Positions 8,807 through 19,943 of a DNA stretch of 64,000 nucleotides are shown one piece after another. Position 1 is the first letter of the stretch, and every line of letters begins with the position of its first letter. Position numbers and translations under genes: made by a program. The stretch is from Lachnospiraceae bacterium. GTDB taxonomy: Bacteria; Bacillota; Clostridia; Lachnospirales; Lachnospiraceae. Under the pieces are notes generated by a model that saw only the letters and a list, made by a program, of their open reading frames with translations, was not told where the DNA came from and did no database searches. The DNA is taken from NCBI GenBank assembly GCA_024697065.1, contig JAILGE010000022.1:1-64000 (forward strand), in the 5' to 3' direction.

Positions 8807-11443
8807 TTACTGCCCTATCTCTCTGATGCGATCTATGATGCTTGCTTTTGATATATTAATATATGATATCAGAGGAACGCAGATTCCGATCAGTGCCATG
8901 AGCGGAAGTACGAGTAAAACCGGCGTTACGGATATGTGCTTTGAGTAAAACCAGAAGACATCATAGGCCACTGCATTTACCACAGGTACGAAGAGAAGAG
9001 ATATCACAAGTGCTATCAATCCCGAACCGAAAGAGTATATCATGCCTTCGGTCATGAGCATTGTCTTAACCTGTTTTCCGGTCATTCCGATAGCCTGAAG
9101 CACAGCAATTTCATTCTTCCTGGCAAGTATCCCTGCCATTATTGTATTAAAGAAATTCAATAATCCCACAGCTCCGATGATTAGACAGAGCATCCCGCCA
9201 AGCAGCGTGAACATCCTTTTGAATGAATCGAACTCGGAACGTCTTACAGCCTTGCTTTCGTAAGTAATGCCGTTATTCTCATTGCTGAGTTTTTCTAAAA
9301 AGCTCTCGGCATCAGCTTCCGCATCATCTGATCCGGTATCAAAAGCGTAGAATAAGGGCACTGTGCTGTCTCCAAAATCTTCTTTCATATGATCTGATGA
9401 GATGATGCCGTCATAACCAAAGGAACTGCTTCTGAGGCTGATATCAACAGGAACATAAACATATGCACAGACTGTATATTCATACTCGCTCATGCCGGTA
9501 CATTCTGCGGATAAATATTCGGATGCATTTATATCAGGATCAGTTGCAGGGGTACCGGTCCTTGTATCAATAAATTCAATGGATTCGGACATACCCAGAG
9601 TGACGGTGTCACCAATGCCCGGTGCATTTTCGTCAATAGTATAAGAACCGTTTTCGTCTCTGTGAGTGATCAGTGCAATATACCTTTTGCTTTTATCCTT
9701 AAGAAGGGAAATGTCTCCTTCATAAACAGTCACCTTATCTATCAGCGCATTATCCATTCCTTCCATGAAGTTGTCCATATAATATGAACCGTTGTAAGAA
9801 AAAAGATCGGACAGCATTCCGGGCTGATTTTCCTGATACCATCTGTATCCTTTATCGTTCAGCTTTATAAGTGGAACCTCATTTAAGACATATGCGGTTC
9901 CGTCATTGACTGCCTCGACATTTTCCTTAATTAAGCTTATCTCATCTTCTGTAATGGAATTCTGACCGGCCATCTGGAACTTAAAGTAAGGTGTTTTGCC
10001 TACGATAAAATCCGCTGAGGTGGAAGTGGATAACCACTTTTCGGAATCAAAACCTCCCACAAGCATATATACGGTATTTAAGAGCACGAGAGAAAGAGCG
10101 AGAGAAACAAAGACAATTACAGTCTTTTTCCTGTTCCTCTCTATATTGGCTACAGCCATCTGTGTAACCCTGGCGCCCTTTGTGGCCTTTTTCTTCCGCC
10201 CGGAAAAACCGCCGTCGTTGAATCGCAAAGCTTCCATGGGGGATACCTTTCCGGCCATGCGACCGGGCTTTGACACGGATATCAGGACAGTGATCAGTTC
10301 AAAAAATGCGGAAGCTATAAATACTACAGGTGAGGAAGTTACAGTAACGGAATTTCCTCCATAGGTCGTTGTATTTAGAACAGCAGGTGTTAAGTTTGCT
10401 CCGACCATGTATCCCAAAAGAAGACCTGCGGGGATACCGATCGCACAAAGCACAAGGGCCTGGATCCTGATCATTCTCTTAAGCTGTTTACCTGTGGTGC
10501 CGATGGTCTTTAAGAGACCGTAAAATCTGATGTCTGTGGCTACAGAGATCTGAAATACGTTATAAATGATCAGATATCCTGTGAAGATCACAAGGAGAAG
10601 GAATGCGGCCATGGGTAAGATGAATTCCAGCGCATCGCCTCCTTCCAGTACAGATGTAGTATAGCCGGGGTTTACTCCGAATCTTATGCTTTCATCGCTG
10701 CTGCTGTCCCCGGCTGTAAAGCCTGAATCCTCAATTACAGCTGTCATCTGATCTGATGCAGCGATACTTGAATGAAGCATCACATCGATATCTGTTCTTA
10801 TGGGATCAAGGCCAAGCACTTCTGCCCTTGCTGAAAAGAAGTCGGCATATTCCCTGGAAACATTGATGAAGTGTGCGGGGGAGAGCATGTCGAACTGCCA
10901 GTATCCCACCAGGGTGAAAGTATCGGAACAAACCTGCTCGTCGACATTGCTTCCCAACATATTAAAGCTCAGATCGATCTGTTCACCGAGTACAGGTCTA
11001 TACCCCAGGAGTTTTAAAGCTTCCGTATCCATGGCGATCTCATTCTTTGCTTCAGGGAGATGACCGGCTTCAAGCTCTATGTATGACCACCTGGCGGTAT
11101 TTTCATCCATATAGCTGATCTCCGCAGACTGATTATTAAATGGCTCTTCTGCGATTTCTCCCAGGATCATCCTCTCCCCATATGCACTTATATATGGATG
11201 GCTGATCAGTTTATCTTCCTGTGCATTTGTAACATCCTTGAAGGTTCCGTGTGCATATCCGCCAAGCTGCCTGAAGATACTTGTCTCATAGGAAGCATTG
11301 ATTGAGAGCATGATGGTAAAGAGTGAAGTAAAAAGCACTGCCGTAAGGATTATGGCAGCTATGGTAATGATATTTCGCCTTTTGTTTGCGAAAAGACATC
11401 TTCCCGCAATTCTGTTTATGCATTTTCTGTTATTAACTCTCAT
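8807..11443 (-). CDS. ABC transporter permease, FtsX-like (two FtsX regions)
   Basis: Long ORF, TM clusters at N-term, middle and C-term; FLNFFNTIMAGILARKNEIAVLQAIGMTGKQVKTMLMTEG; overlaps ABC ATPase gene end. Confidence 0.85.
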   Translation of the reverse strand: MRVNNRKCINRIAGRCLFANKRRNIITIAAIILTAVLFTSLFTIMLSINASYETSIFRQLGGYAHGTFKDVTNAQEDKLISHPYISAYGERMILGEIAEEPFNNQSAEISYMDENTARWSYIELEAGHLPEAKNEIAMDTEALKLLGYRPVLGEQIDLSFNMLGSNVDEQVCSDTFTLVGYWQFDMLSPAHFINVSREYADFFSARAEVLGLDPIRTDIDVMLHSSIAASDQMTAVIEDSGFTAGDSSSDESIRFGVNPGYTTSVLEGGDALEFILPMAAFLLLVIFTGYLIIYNVFQISVATDIRFYGLLKTIGTTGKQLKRMIRIQALVLCAIGIPAGLLLGYMVGANLTPAVLNTTTYGGNSVTVTSSPVVFIASAFFELITVLISVSKPGRMAGKVSPMEALRFNDGGFSGRKKKATKGARVTQMAVANIERNRKKTVIVFVSLALSLVLLNTVYMLVGGFDSEKWLSTSTSADFIVGKTPYFKFQMAGQNSITEDEISLIKENVEAVNDGTAYVLNEVPLIKLNDKGYRWYQENQPGMLSDLFSYNGSYYMDNFMEGMDNALIDKVTVYEGDISLLKDKSKRYIALITHRDENGSYTIDENAPGIGDTVTLGMSESIEFIDTRTGTPATDPDINASEYLSAECTGMSEYEYTVCAYVYVPVDISLRSSSFGYDGIISSDHMKEDFGDSTVPLFYAFDTGSDDAEADAESFLEKLSNENNGITYESKAVRRSEFDSFKRMFTLLGGMLCLIIGAVGLLNFFNTIMAGILARKNEIAVLQAIGMTGKQVKTMLMTEGMIYSFGSGLIALVISLLFVPVVNAVAYDVFWFYSKHISVTPVLLVLPLMALIGICVPLISYINISKASIIDRIREIGQ

Positions 11444-11451
11444 GGGACAGA

Positions 11452-12132
11452 TCATCTCCTTTCAGACGCCGATACTATACGGCCGTCTTCTATCCTGATG
11501 ATCCTGTCTGCCATCTGGGCGATCTCATCATTGTGAGTGATCATGATGATGGTCTGTGAATACTTTTCCGCAGAGATCTTTAACATGTTGAGAACATCCT
11601 GACCTGTTTTGGAATCAAGACTGCCGGTGGGTTCATCCGCAAGGATGATGGCAGGTCTGAAAGCGAGAGCACGTGCTATGGCAACGCGCTGCTGCTGTCC
11701 TCCGGAAAGCTGATTCGGGAGTGATTCCTTCTTGGAAGTGAGTCTTAAAGTATCCAGTATCTCATCAACAAAAGCCCTATCGACCTTTTCGCCGTCAAGT
11801 TCCAGGGGAAGGACCACATTTTCATAAACATTTAATACCGGTACCAGATTAAAAGACTGGAATACAAATCCTATCTTTCTTCTTCTGAATATAGTCAATG
11901 CATCATCTTTCAGATCAAAAATATTCGAACCGTTTATGATGACCTTGCCGGAAGAAGGTCTGTCAAGACCTCCGAGCATATGGAGCAGGGTGGACTTCCC
12001 GCTTCCAGATGTTCCGACTATTGCCAGGAATTCACCTTTTTCAACTTCCAGATCGACTCCGTCAAGAGCGCGTACACAGCTTTCACCTTTCCCGTAAACT
12101 TTCTTTAGATTTCTTGCTTTCAAAATACTCAT
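11452..12132 (-). CDS. ABC transporter ATP-binding protein (LolD/MacB/BceA type)
   Basis: [54 protein letters not shown]. Confidence 0.95.
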   Translation of the reverse strand: MSILKARNLKKVYGKGESCVRALDGVDLEVEKGEFLAIVGTSGSGKSTLLHMLGGLDRPSSGKVIINGSNIFDLKDDALTIFRRRKIGFVFQSFNLVPVLNVYENVVLPLELDGEKVDRAFVDEILDTLRLTSKKESLPNQLSGGQQQRVAIARALAFRPAIILADEPTGSLDSKTGQDVLNMLKISAEKYSQTIIMITHNDEIAQMADRIIRIEDGRIVSASERR

Positions 12133-12196
12133 GGTAAACCTCGCTTATAAGAAAAAGTGTGTAGAGCTTTCCTCCACACACTGATTATCGCATCCG

Positions 12197-12250
12197 ATTC
12201 TTTCAGGATTCTTTCGGGAGCAAACTGAATTCTTTCAGTTTTGAAAGAAT
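12197..12250 (-). promoter_or_regulatory. candidate response-regulator operator: three direct and one inverted copy of ATTCTTTC
   Basis: Copies at 12197, 12208, 12229 and inverted GAAAGAAT at 12243; upstream of ABC gene. Confidence 0.5.
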
Positions 12251-12274
12251 CTGAAATGACATGCAGGATAAAGA

Positions 12275-13174
12275 TCATTTTTTCAGATAGATCAGGAATT
12301 CGGATCCCGCGCCGGGAGCAGATTTAACCTTGATATATCCGCCTTCTTTCGTGATTATTTCTCTTGCCAGATATAAACCGATACCCACGCCTTCCTTTTC
12401 TCTTGAGGATTGCAAACGTCCGAAGCGTGAGAATATCTTAGGTATATCACTTTCTGCCATACCGATGCCGGTATCCTTTACACTGATACAGGCAAACATC
12501 TCCGTAGACTTAAAGGTGATATCAATACCGCCTTTTTCCGTATACTTGACGGCATTGTCTACTATGTTGTTAACCGCTTCCAGCGTCCATTTGTAGTCGA
12601 AGCATGCCTGCTCGCTTTTATCCGTTACATTAAGACAGAGTCCTTTTCCTTCGGCTTTGGGTCTCATTGCATTGCCGATTTCCTTAACAAGTCTTGAGAG
12701 GTCATCGTTTTTTGGCTCAGGCTCCAAGATCCCGTTTTCCAGCCGGGAGAGCTTTATTAACGCATCAACAAGGAATCTGAGCTTTTCCGCTTCACTCTCA
12801 ATGGCGCTGAGACTGTCTCTTTGATCTTCGCTTAATTCGGATTCTTTTAAGAGCTCACTGTGGAGCAGGAGATTGGTGATAGGTGTCTTGGTCTGATGGG
12901 AAATATCGGATATAAGTGTTTTGATCTTGTCCCTGTCATTCTTCACATTATCCGCAGAAAGAGATGAAGACTGAAGGTAATCTGCGAGCTTGGATTCAAA
13001 TTTAGAGAGCTTAGTCTCGCTGAATTCTTTTTCGACATGGTCTCCGCGGATAGCTTCATCAAGCATATCCTGCATGCGGTCGATCATCTGATCTGTCCTG
13101 TATTCTTTGTAAAGAGCATAGAGAAGGATCGCGATAGCGACCGCAAATGCCGTGATCAAAAGTGCTTCACTCAT
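12275..13174 (-). CDS. sensor histidine kinase
   Basis: DISHQTKTPITNLLLHSELL H-box, N-box VNNIVDNAVKYT, DTGIGMAESDIPKIFSRFGR, GVGIGLYLAREI. Confidence 0.95.
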   Translation of the reverse strand: MSEALLITAFAVAIAILLYALYKEYRTDQMIDRMQDMLDEAIRGDHVEKEFSETKLSKFESKLADYLQSSSLSADNVKNDRDKIKTLISDISHQTKTPITNLLLHSELLKESELSEDQRDSLSAIESEAEKLRFLVDALIKLSRLENGILEPEPKNDDLSRLVKEIGNAMRPKAEGKGLCLNVTDKSEQACFDYKWTLEAVNNIVDNAVKYTEKGGIDITFKSTEMFACISVKDTGIGMAESDIPKIFSRFGRLQSSREKEGVGIGLYLAREIITKEGGYIKVKSAPGAGSEFLIYLKK

Positions 13175-13853
13175 CGCTCTTTACCCACATATATCCCAGA
13201 CCGTAGACGGTTTTTATACGATCCCTGGCCGAAAGCTTGTCTCTGAGCCTTTTGACGGCTACGGAAAGAGCGTTCTCATCCACATATTCCGCACCATCCG
13301 TCCAGAGTCTGTCCGTCAGATCTTCCCTTGAAAGGGTGATGCCTCTGTTGCTCACAAGGAGCTTTAAGAGGCGCTGCTCGATCCTGCTGAGGGATACTTC
13401 CTCTCCTGATACGGTAAATATCATCCTGTCAAAGTCAAAAGAGTAATCATCGATAGAGATGACATTTTCCGGGATCGTACTTTCGAACTTTCGTAACTGA
13501 GTAGCGACTCTTGCCCGCAAAATGCTGAGTGAAAAGGGCTTGGTGACATAATCGTCCGCACCGAGTTCAAGCCCTCTGACTATATCCGAATCGGTATCGT
13601 TGGCTGAGAGGAGAATGACGGATACGGGAAGACACTTATCCCTTATCTCTTTTACCAGATCCAGACCGTTCCCATCGGGGAGGTTGATGTCCAGTATTAC
13701 CAGAGAGGGATTTGTCAGAAAGATCTGATCCTTCGCGCTTGACAGATCCTCGCAGGATACAATACTCCTTGTTTCATCTTTAAGAGCTTTGCACAGACCA
13801 TTTGCCAGGTCCTTGTCATCTTCAACTATCACTATCTGTTGCAGTTTAGGCAT
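13167..13853 (-). CDS. OmpR-family response regulator
   Basis: Receiver VIVEDDKDL...VILDINLPDGNG...LELGADDYVTKPF; winged-helix C-terminus. Confidence 0.95.
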   Translation of the reverse strand: MPKLQQIVIVEDDKDLANGLCKALKDETRSIVSCEDLSSAKDQIFLTNPSLVILDINLPDGNGLDLVKEIRDKCLPVSVILLSANDTDSDIVRGLELGADDYVTKPFSLSILRARVATQLRKFESTIPENVISIDDYSFDFDRMIFTVSGEEVSLSRIEQRLLKLLVSNRGITLSREDLTDRLWTDGAEYVDENALSVAVKRLRDKLSARDRIKTVYGLGYMWVKSDE

Positions 13854-13879
13854 AAAGAGTACGCACCGTTTCCCTGATC

Positions 13880-14605
13880 TTACTCGCCTGTATAAGGCTC
13901 ATTATCCGGACAATACATCTGCTCGACAACCGCCTGGAGATCAAATCCATCCAGGTCTGCGGCTGCAACGGAAAGTGAATATTTGATGCCGATCTCTACG
14001 TCGTACCATGTAATGAGATCCACATACCCCGTTTCATCAATAGAGCGGTAGGCTTTGCCTTTCATGTGGCCCTCGCCCCAGTTAGCCAGAGTCACATCTT
14101 CGGGTCCTACTGTCCAGTCTACGTAGAGACCGGATATATCATCATCTTCTTTGGCACCGTACTGGGCTCTTGCCGTGAAATTATTACCACCCTTTTCGAA
14201 ACTAAGCTGTACTAAAGGACCTACATTCGCATCAGTATCTGCGAGCTCCTCGCACTTGTACCATTCCTGCACGCTTGCACCGTCAGGAAGTGTAAACAGT
14301 CTGGGGCAGAGCTCTCTGGCTTCATCCTCAGTGATCTCAACCCAGGGATTAGCCATTCCGACCTGAGCTTCAGTGTCGGTAACATCAGCAGGTGCTTCGG
14401 TTGCTGTTGCTTCTGTGGCAGCAGTGGCAGCAGCTTCGGTAGCGGCAGCATCTGCTTCAGGTGCCTGAGTGGTGCTCTCTGTTTCAGTATCGATAACAGG
14501 GGGCTGTGCAGGTGTGTCCTTCCCACATGCGCTTAAAGCAGAGATCATTAAAACAGCAGTTACTGTAAGTCCTGAGAAACTTGATAATCTGTTATTGTTT
14601 TTCAT
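13880..14605 (-). CDS. lipoprotein with Ala/Thr/Glu-rich linker
   Basis: MISALSACG lipobox; TEAAATAATEATATEAPA linker; RBS GGAGG. Confidence 0.75.
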   Translation of the reverse strand: MKNNNRLSSFSGLTVTAVLMISALSACGKDTPAQPPVIDTETESTTQAPEADAAATEAAATAATEATATEAPADVTDTEAQVGMANPWVEITEDEARELCPRLFTLPDGASVQEWYKCEELADTDANVGPLVQLSFEKGGNNFTARAQYGAKEDDDISGLYVDWTVGPEDVTLANWGEGHMKGKAYRSIDETGYVDLITWYDVEIGIKYSLSVAAADLDGFDLQAVVEQMYCPDNEPYTGE

Positions 14606-14766
14606 AGTTTTATATCCTCCTTTGTGTCCGCCGTATAAGGAATGATTGGGCTGACACGCATCTATTATAACACTTTTGCCGGTACGACTAACGTCTCGTC
14701 AAATCCTGAGGATGTGATAGTATTATCATAGGTTAAGATTGTATTTCATGGGTGAAGGAGGTTGCA

Positions 14767-16212
14767 ATGAAAAAAACTGTCGCAAAAAAGACTTTGATCA
14801 AAAGGATCGGTGTATCATTTCTTGCATTTGTGATCGTTCTGTCATGTCTGGCAGTAAGTCCGGAAAAAGCACTTGCATATACCGGGATGGAAAGCACTGT
14901 AACGCCTGAGATGTGCACAGCATATTACTGGGTGAGTCTGGAACAGGATACGGCAGGGGATGTGTTGATGACTCCTGCTCAGATTGACAATTACAACCGC
15001 AGGGCTCTTGAGACTAAGGATTGCAATATGAACGACCTGACAGCCATGGATGGAAATTATGATGCCACGAAGTTGCGTGACAGCCTGGCAAATGAAGTTC
15101 TGGCATCGGCACCGGAAAGGACGACATTCGTAAATGGTGTTCAGGTGGATCAGTCGGTATACTACGGCCTCATGGCAAATGATGTCTTTACTACAGCATG
15201 GACAGGTAACAGAGTGCCTCTCTATGTACTGGCTGTGGAGCAGACTCAGATCTTTTCCGTGCCTGCTAAAGATTATATAGGCTATAGCGCCATGGACTCC
15301 GATAATGAAGTGGTGATATCGTCGCTTCGGGTAGGGGAACCATTCGTGGTAAAGCAGGCGGCAACCGTGGGAAATATACTCTTTTACTATGGCTACTCTA
15401 CAAATGTACAGGGATGGGTCATTGCAGAGGATATGGCCATATGCGGCAGCAAGGCAGAGTGGCTGGACTACTGGCAGGTAGATATTTCGGGACGTGATTT
15501 CGCGGTAGTGACTACGGATTATTTCACACTGCCCGAATCCTACTATACTCCTGCAACATCGGAACTGAAGCTTACAATGGGCACAGTGCTGAAGCTCGTG
15601 CCGGAAAGTGAGATCCCGGATGCTGTCGGAGTCAGAGGCACATGGAATAATATAGCAGTATATATTCCTGCCAGGGATGAGAATGGAAAATGTGTCAGAC
15701 AGATCGCCCTTATCGGTCAGAATAAATCTGTAAGCATCGGTTTCGTGCCGATGACATCCGCAAATATACTTTATCTGTCTTTTGAATATCTGGGGGATAC
15801 CTACGGCTGGGGAGGCATGCTGGATTCGGTAGACTGCTCGGCATTAATCCGTAATGTATATAAGTGCTTCGGCCTGGAGATGCCCAGAAATACCAACTGG
15901 CAAAAGTGCGTACCCGGGACCGCAGTAGATATATCCGAACTGGATGAGATAAATAAGGCAGCAGTGATATCAACCATCACTCCGGGAACACCGCTCTACA
16001 TGTCAGGGCATACTATGATCTACCTGGGTACAGTGAATGGCAGGAATTATGTAATAAGCGCCATGGGATCCGCTGCCGACAGTACAGGAGAACCGGAGGT
16101 GAAGAGCCAGAACTCTGTAACAGTAACGCCACTGACCGTCAGACGCCGCAACGGCAGCACGTGGCTGGCAAATATAAATACCTGTGTATTCCCGTGGTGT
16201 GTTGGGGAGTAA
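14767..16212 (+). CDS. secreted NlpC/P60-family cysteine peptidase with SH3-like region
   Basis: Signal peptide; FEYLGDTYGWGGMLDSVDCSALIRNVYKCFGLEMPRNTNWQ; GHTMIYLG; GGAGG RBS. Confidence 0.85.
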   Translation: MKKTVAKKTLIKRIGVSFLAFVIVLSCLAVSPEKALAYTGMESTVTPEMCTAYYWVSLEQDTAGDVLMTPAQIDNYNRRALETKDCNMNDLTAMDGNYDATKLRDSLANEVLASAPERTTFVNGVQVDQSVYYGLMANDVFTTAWTGNRVPLYVLAVEQTQIFSVPAKDYIGYSAMDSDNEVVISSLRVGEPFVVKQAATVGNILFYYGYSTNVQGWVIAEDMAICGSKAEWLDYWQVDISGRDFAVVTTDYFTLPESYYTPATSELKLTMGTVLKLVPESEIPDAVGVRGTWNNIAVYIPARDENGKCVRQIALIGQNKSVSIGFVPMTSANILYLSFEYLGDTYGWGGMLDSVDCSALIRNVYKCFGLEMPRNTNWQKCVPGTAVDISELDEINKAAVISTITPGTPLYMSGHTMIYLGTVNGRNYVISAMGSAADSTGEPEVKSQNSVTVTPLTVRRRNGSTWLANINTCVFPWCVGE

Positions 16213-16273
16213 AAGATACGGGTGATATGAGCACGCTCTTGCTAATTAAATGAAATGTGAAAACTATTCCAGG

Positions 16274-16311
16274 AAAATCCCCCATCATGCATCTGCAGAG
16301 TGGGGGATTTT
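16274..16311. terminator. bidirectional intrinsic terminator
   Basis: AAAATCCCCCA / TGGGGGATTTT 11-bp perfect stem between convergent genes. Confidence 0.8.
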
Positions 16312-16327
16312 ATCGGGCATCAAGATG

Positions 16328-17209
16328 CTAAATTATACCAAACTTCTCCTTATATTTTGCTAATTCAGCTTTCATTTGGTCAACTTGCGCCTCGGCAGCG
16401 TCAGCGCGGCGGCGTTCAGCTTCCGTATTGGCGCGCTCTTCTTCACGACCTTCTTCGCGGCCCTCTTCTTTCAGCTCGCGTTCCAGTTCCCAGCTCTTCA
16501 TATATCTGATCCCCACATCTTTCTTATGTTTGGTGGCCTTTACGATATCATCCAGACGCCTTGTTGTTTCGTCTGTTATATTTTCCTCGGTACTTCTTCT
16601 TATATATTGTAATAGATTTTTCAGCTTTATGTCACTATCATCCGGATTCTCGGGAAGTTTTCCGTCCGTATAGAGATAGATCCTCCTGACCCCGTCATCG
16701 TACGGAATATCAGGATGTGTCTTTAACATACTTTTGGCTTCATAATACATATCTCCACTGTCAAAAGGATCATATGAGAGGATAAATATTATCACCACCT
16801 CCGGGAGCTTCTCGTACTCTACTCCGGTATTTACGATCTGAACATCTATCAGATCCGAATAATAGCGACATCTTTTGGTAAGATAATCCTTTTTGGATTT
16901 TCTTTTATCCGGTTCAAGGTCATGAACCATTATATCCGGGCCGGCACTACTGTCGCCTGTTTTTTCAGTTATATAAGCATCCAGTCGTATCCCCTGAGCT
17001 TCCTGTGATATGCCGGGGATCATTTTCTGCGGAGTGAAATTAACTTCACCGATGCGTCGCTTTAACACCTTTTCCAGTATGATACGGCAGACTTCCTCAC
17101 CGGTTTTCTCGTCGTATAACATCTCATAAAAGAGAAAGTCATCGATGACATTCATCTCCTCCAGGGGAGTGATCAGCCTTTTACCTGCAGTTGTTTCTGT
17201 TTTGTTCAT
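16328..17209 (-). CDS. Rpn family recombination-promoting nuclease/putative transposase (PD-(D/E)XK)
   Basis: MNVIDDFLFYEMLYDE, IRLDAYITEKTG, KRCRYYSDLIDVQIV, C-terminal EEGREEGREEE coiled coil. Confidence 0.8.
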   Translation of the reverse strand: MNKTETTAGKRLITPLEEMNVIDDFLFYEMLYDEKTGEEVCRIILEKVLKRRIGEVNFTPQKMIPGISQEAQGIRLDAYITEKTGDSSAGPDIMVHDLEPDKRKSKKDYLTKRCRYYSDLIDVQIVNTGVEYEKLPEVVIIFILSYDPFDSGDMYYEAKSMLKTHPDIPYDDGVRRIYLYTDGKLPENPDDSDIKLKNLLQYIRRSTEENITDETTRRLDDIVKATKHKKDVGIRYMKSWELERELKEEGREEGREEERANTEAERRRADAAEAQVDQMKAELAKYKEKFGII

Positions 17210-17632
17210 TCAGTCCGTCTCCTTTCAGGAACAGTTTGCAGGAGACGAAAAAATTACATCTCTCGTTTCCTGCCATAAAAAATTAAAGTTGGAAATAAAG
17301 CAGGAATTTCGAAATGTAAGAAATTACATGATAATTGACACGCGTTTGCGCTGAAGAAATATTCTGCTTTGCGATCATCCTACCACGCGAAGGATCTGTT
17401 TGCAACAATCTTTTATACAGCGGATTCATTACCGGATGCATTATCGGACGCTTTGGAAATATCCGTTTTGCAAGTATAATAATTCATGAATTAATAACGT
17501 TTTGCGATGTTGCGCAGGTTAGGAAATACATACCTGATAAAGATTGGCATAAAAACATGATATCTTATTAAAGGCAGAACGATAAGGATCCGGTAAAGAT
17601 TTTCGCGAACAGATCAATGTGGGATATAAAAA

Positions 17633-19894
17633 GTGATTAAGATACGTTGTGTTGTAGAAAGGATCACATATCAGAACCCTGAGAACGGTTACTCTGTTTT
17701 AAAATGCAGAGTGAAGGATTACAGTGATCTCGTGACCGTTGTAGGGAATCTTTTGGATGCGAATGTCGGAGCAGTTCTTTTAGTGGAGGGAAACTGGAAA
17801 GTAGATCCAAAGTATGGCAGACAGTTTGCGGCTGAGAACTGGGAGGAAACACTTCCTGCGACAGTATACGGAATGGAGAAATACCTTGGCTCCGGACTCA
17901 TCCGGGGTGTGGGACCGAAGTTCGCTAAGAAGATAGTGCAGAGATTTGGCACAGATACCTTTACTGTGATCGAAGATAACGTGGAGCTGCTGGTGGAGAT
18001 CGACGGGATAGGCAGCAAGCGTATCGCCATGATCGCAGAGTCATGGCAGAAACAGAAGGAAGTGAAGAATATCATGCTCTTTCTGCAGGAGCATCAGGTA
18101 TCAACTTCTTTTGCTGCGAAAATATACAGGCAGTATGGGAACAAGAGTATCCCGGTTATGAAGGAAAATCCTTACCGGCTGGCGGATGATATATGGGGTA
18201 TAGGATTCAAGACTGCAGACGGCATCGCAGAGAAGCTGGGATTCGAAAAGGAGTCTTATGTCCGTTTACGAAGCGGCTTGATGTATACGCTGTCCGAACT
18301 GTCTGATGAAGGGCATGTTTACGCGGACAAGCGTCAGCTGATCGATAAAGCGGTTAAGCTGCTGGAAGCAAGTGAAGGCACTGTGGCCGCTACTATGGAC
18401 GACATGCTGAGGAAGAAAGAACTGATACCGGAACGGGAGCTTGTTAAATATAATGACGAAGGAGTGCCCGTGGATCCTGTTTATCTGCCACCTTTTTATT
18501 TTGCAGAGATAGGAGTGGCGTCCAAATTAAGAAAACTGGCCGCATCTCCTGCAGAAGACCGTTTATATACCGGGCTGCTGAAGGCGAGACAGGAGAGAGG
18601 CGATGATACTTTGTCTGTGGATATCTCCGCCTTGGAAAAAAAGACCGGTATGGTATATGACGAGATCCAGGCCGATGCCATTAAACTTTCGGCCATGGCA
18701 AAGGTGATGGTGCTTACCGGAGGACCCGGTACCGGAAAGACTACCACGGTCCATGGGATCATATCAGTATATAAGTCCTTTGGACTGAGGATCCTTTGTG
18801 CTGCACCTACGGGAAGGGCGGCCAAACGTATGACAGAAGCTACGGGACTGGAAGCCGTGACCATTCACCGTCTTTTGGAATGTAAGCCTCCGGAGGGGTA
18901 TGGTAAAAATGAGGAAGATCCCCTGGAAGGTGATGCTCTGATCGTAGATGAATGTTCCATGATCGATATCATATTGATGAATTCACTTTTAAAAGCTATA
19001 CCGCCTTCCATGCGTTTGATACTGGTAGGCGATATCGATCAGCTGCCATCGGTTGGAGCAGGAAATGTACTTCGTGATGTGATAGATTCAGGAGCTTTTC
19101 CGGTAGTGCGGCTGACCAGAATCTTCAGACAGGCTCAGACCAGTCGCATCATCACGAATGCGCATCGGATCAATGAGGGAAAGCTGCCGGAGATCAACAA
19201 CGGAAAAGGCTCTGATTTCTTCTTTATAGAAAAGGAAGACCCGGAAGAGGTGGTATCCCGCATTGTTAAACTGGTCAAAGATGATCTGCCGGGATACTAC
19301 GGGATCGATCCGTCGCAGATCCAGGTACTTACTCCGATGCAGCGTGGCGTGGTGGGTGCCACGAATCTTAATATGGCGTTGCAGGAAGCCTTGAATCCCG
19401 CGGAACGTGAGGTGTTCATCCGCGGAAGAGGCAAGGTATTGATGCCAAAGGAGTGCCTGCGTCGAAGCGGGTTTGCTTACCGTGAAGGCGATAAGGTGAT
19501 GCAGATTAAAAATAACTATGACAAGGAAGTATATAATGGTGATATCGGGATCATAGACGCTGTGTCTGAGACGGACAGGACACTGCGGGTTACTTTTGAC
19601 AGCAGGAGTATAGAATATGACGTAACGGAGCTGGACGAACTCGTACACGCATATGCTACTACTATCCACAAGTCTCAGGGCAGTGAATATCCGATAGTTG
19701 TTATGCCGGTATTGATGAATCATTATGTCATGCTGCAGCGCAACCTGATATATACAGGTATCACACGTGCGAAGAAGGTAATGGTGATGATCGGAACGAG
19801 GAAGGCATTAGCCTGTGCAGTTAACAATGTGACCGTGACGAAACGTAATACCATGTTAAAGGAAAGACTTAACAGGTCACACGATAGGGACTGA
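17633..19894 (+). CDS. recD2: ATP-dependent RecD-like DNA helicase (RecD2)
   Basis: TGGPGTGKTTTVHGIISVYKSFGLRILCAAPTGRAAKRM; VDECSMID; HAYATTIHKSQGSEYPIVV. Confidence 0.92.
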   Translation: MIKIRCVVERITYQNPENGYSVLKCRVKDYSDLVTVVGNLLDANVGAVLLVEGNWKVDPKYGRQFAAENWEETLPATVYGMEKYLGSGLIRGVGPKFAKKIVQRFGTDTFTVIEDNVELLVEIDGIGSKRIAMIAESWQKQKEVKNIMLFLQEHQVSTSFAAKIYRQYGNKSIPVMKENPYRLADDIWGIGFKTADGIAEKLGFEKESYVRLRSGLMYTLSELSDEGHVYADKRQLIDKAVKLLEASEGTVAATMDDMLRKKELIPERELVKYNDEGVPVDPVYLPPFYFAEIGVASKLRKLAASPAEDRLYTGLLKARQERGDDTLSVDISALEKKTGMVYDEIQADAIKLSAMAKVMVLTGGPGTGKTTTVHGIISVYKSFGLRILCAAPTGRAAKRMTEATGLEAVTIHRLLECKPPEGYGKNEEDPLEGDALIVDECSMIDIILMNSLLKAIPPSMRLILVGDIDQLPSVGAGNVLRDVIDSGAFPVVRLTRIFRQAQTSRIITNAHRINEGKLPEINNGKGSDFFFIEKEDPEEVVSRIVKLVKDDLPGYYGIDPSQIQVLTPMQRGVVGATNLNMALQEALNPAEREVFIRGRGKVLMPKECLRRSGFAYREGDKVMQIKNNYDKEVYNGDIGIIDAVSETDRTLRVTFDSRSIEYDVTELDELVHAYATTIHKSQGSEYPIVVMPVLMNHYVMLQRNLIYTGITRAKKVMVMIGTRKALACAVNNVTVTKRNTMLKERLNRSHDRD

Positions 19895-19943
19895 ATCTTT
19901 GGTGTTATACTGTTTGATGCATAAATGACAGAGGGGATAAGAA

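Noticed and set aside
16328-17209. Rpn-family ORF as evidence for an active transposon
   Set aside because: No terminal inverted repeats or target duplications seen; these proteins are nucleases usually found as solitary chromosomal genes.
19088-19723. Minus-strand 211-aa ORF inside recD2
   Set aside because: Antisense to a clear helicase gene, no coding motifs.
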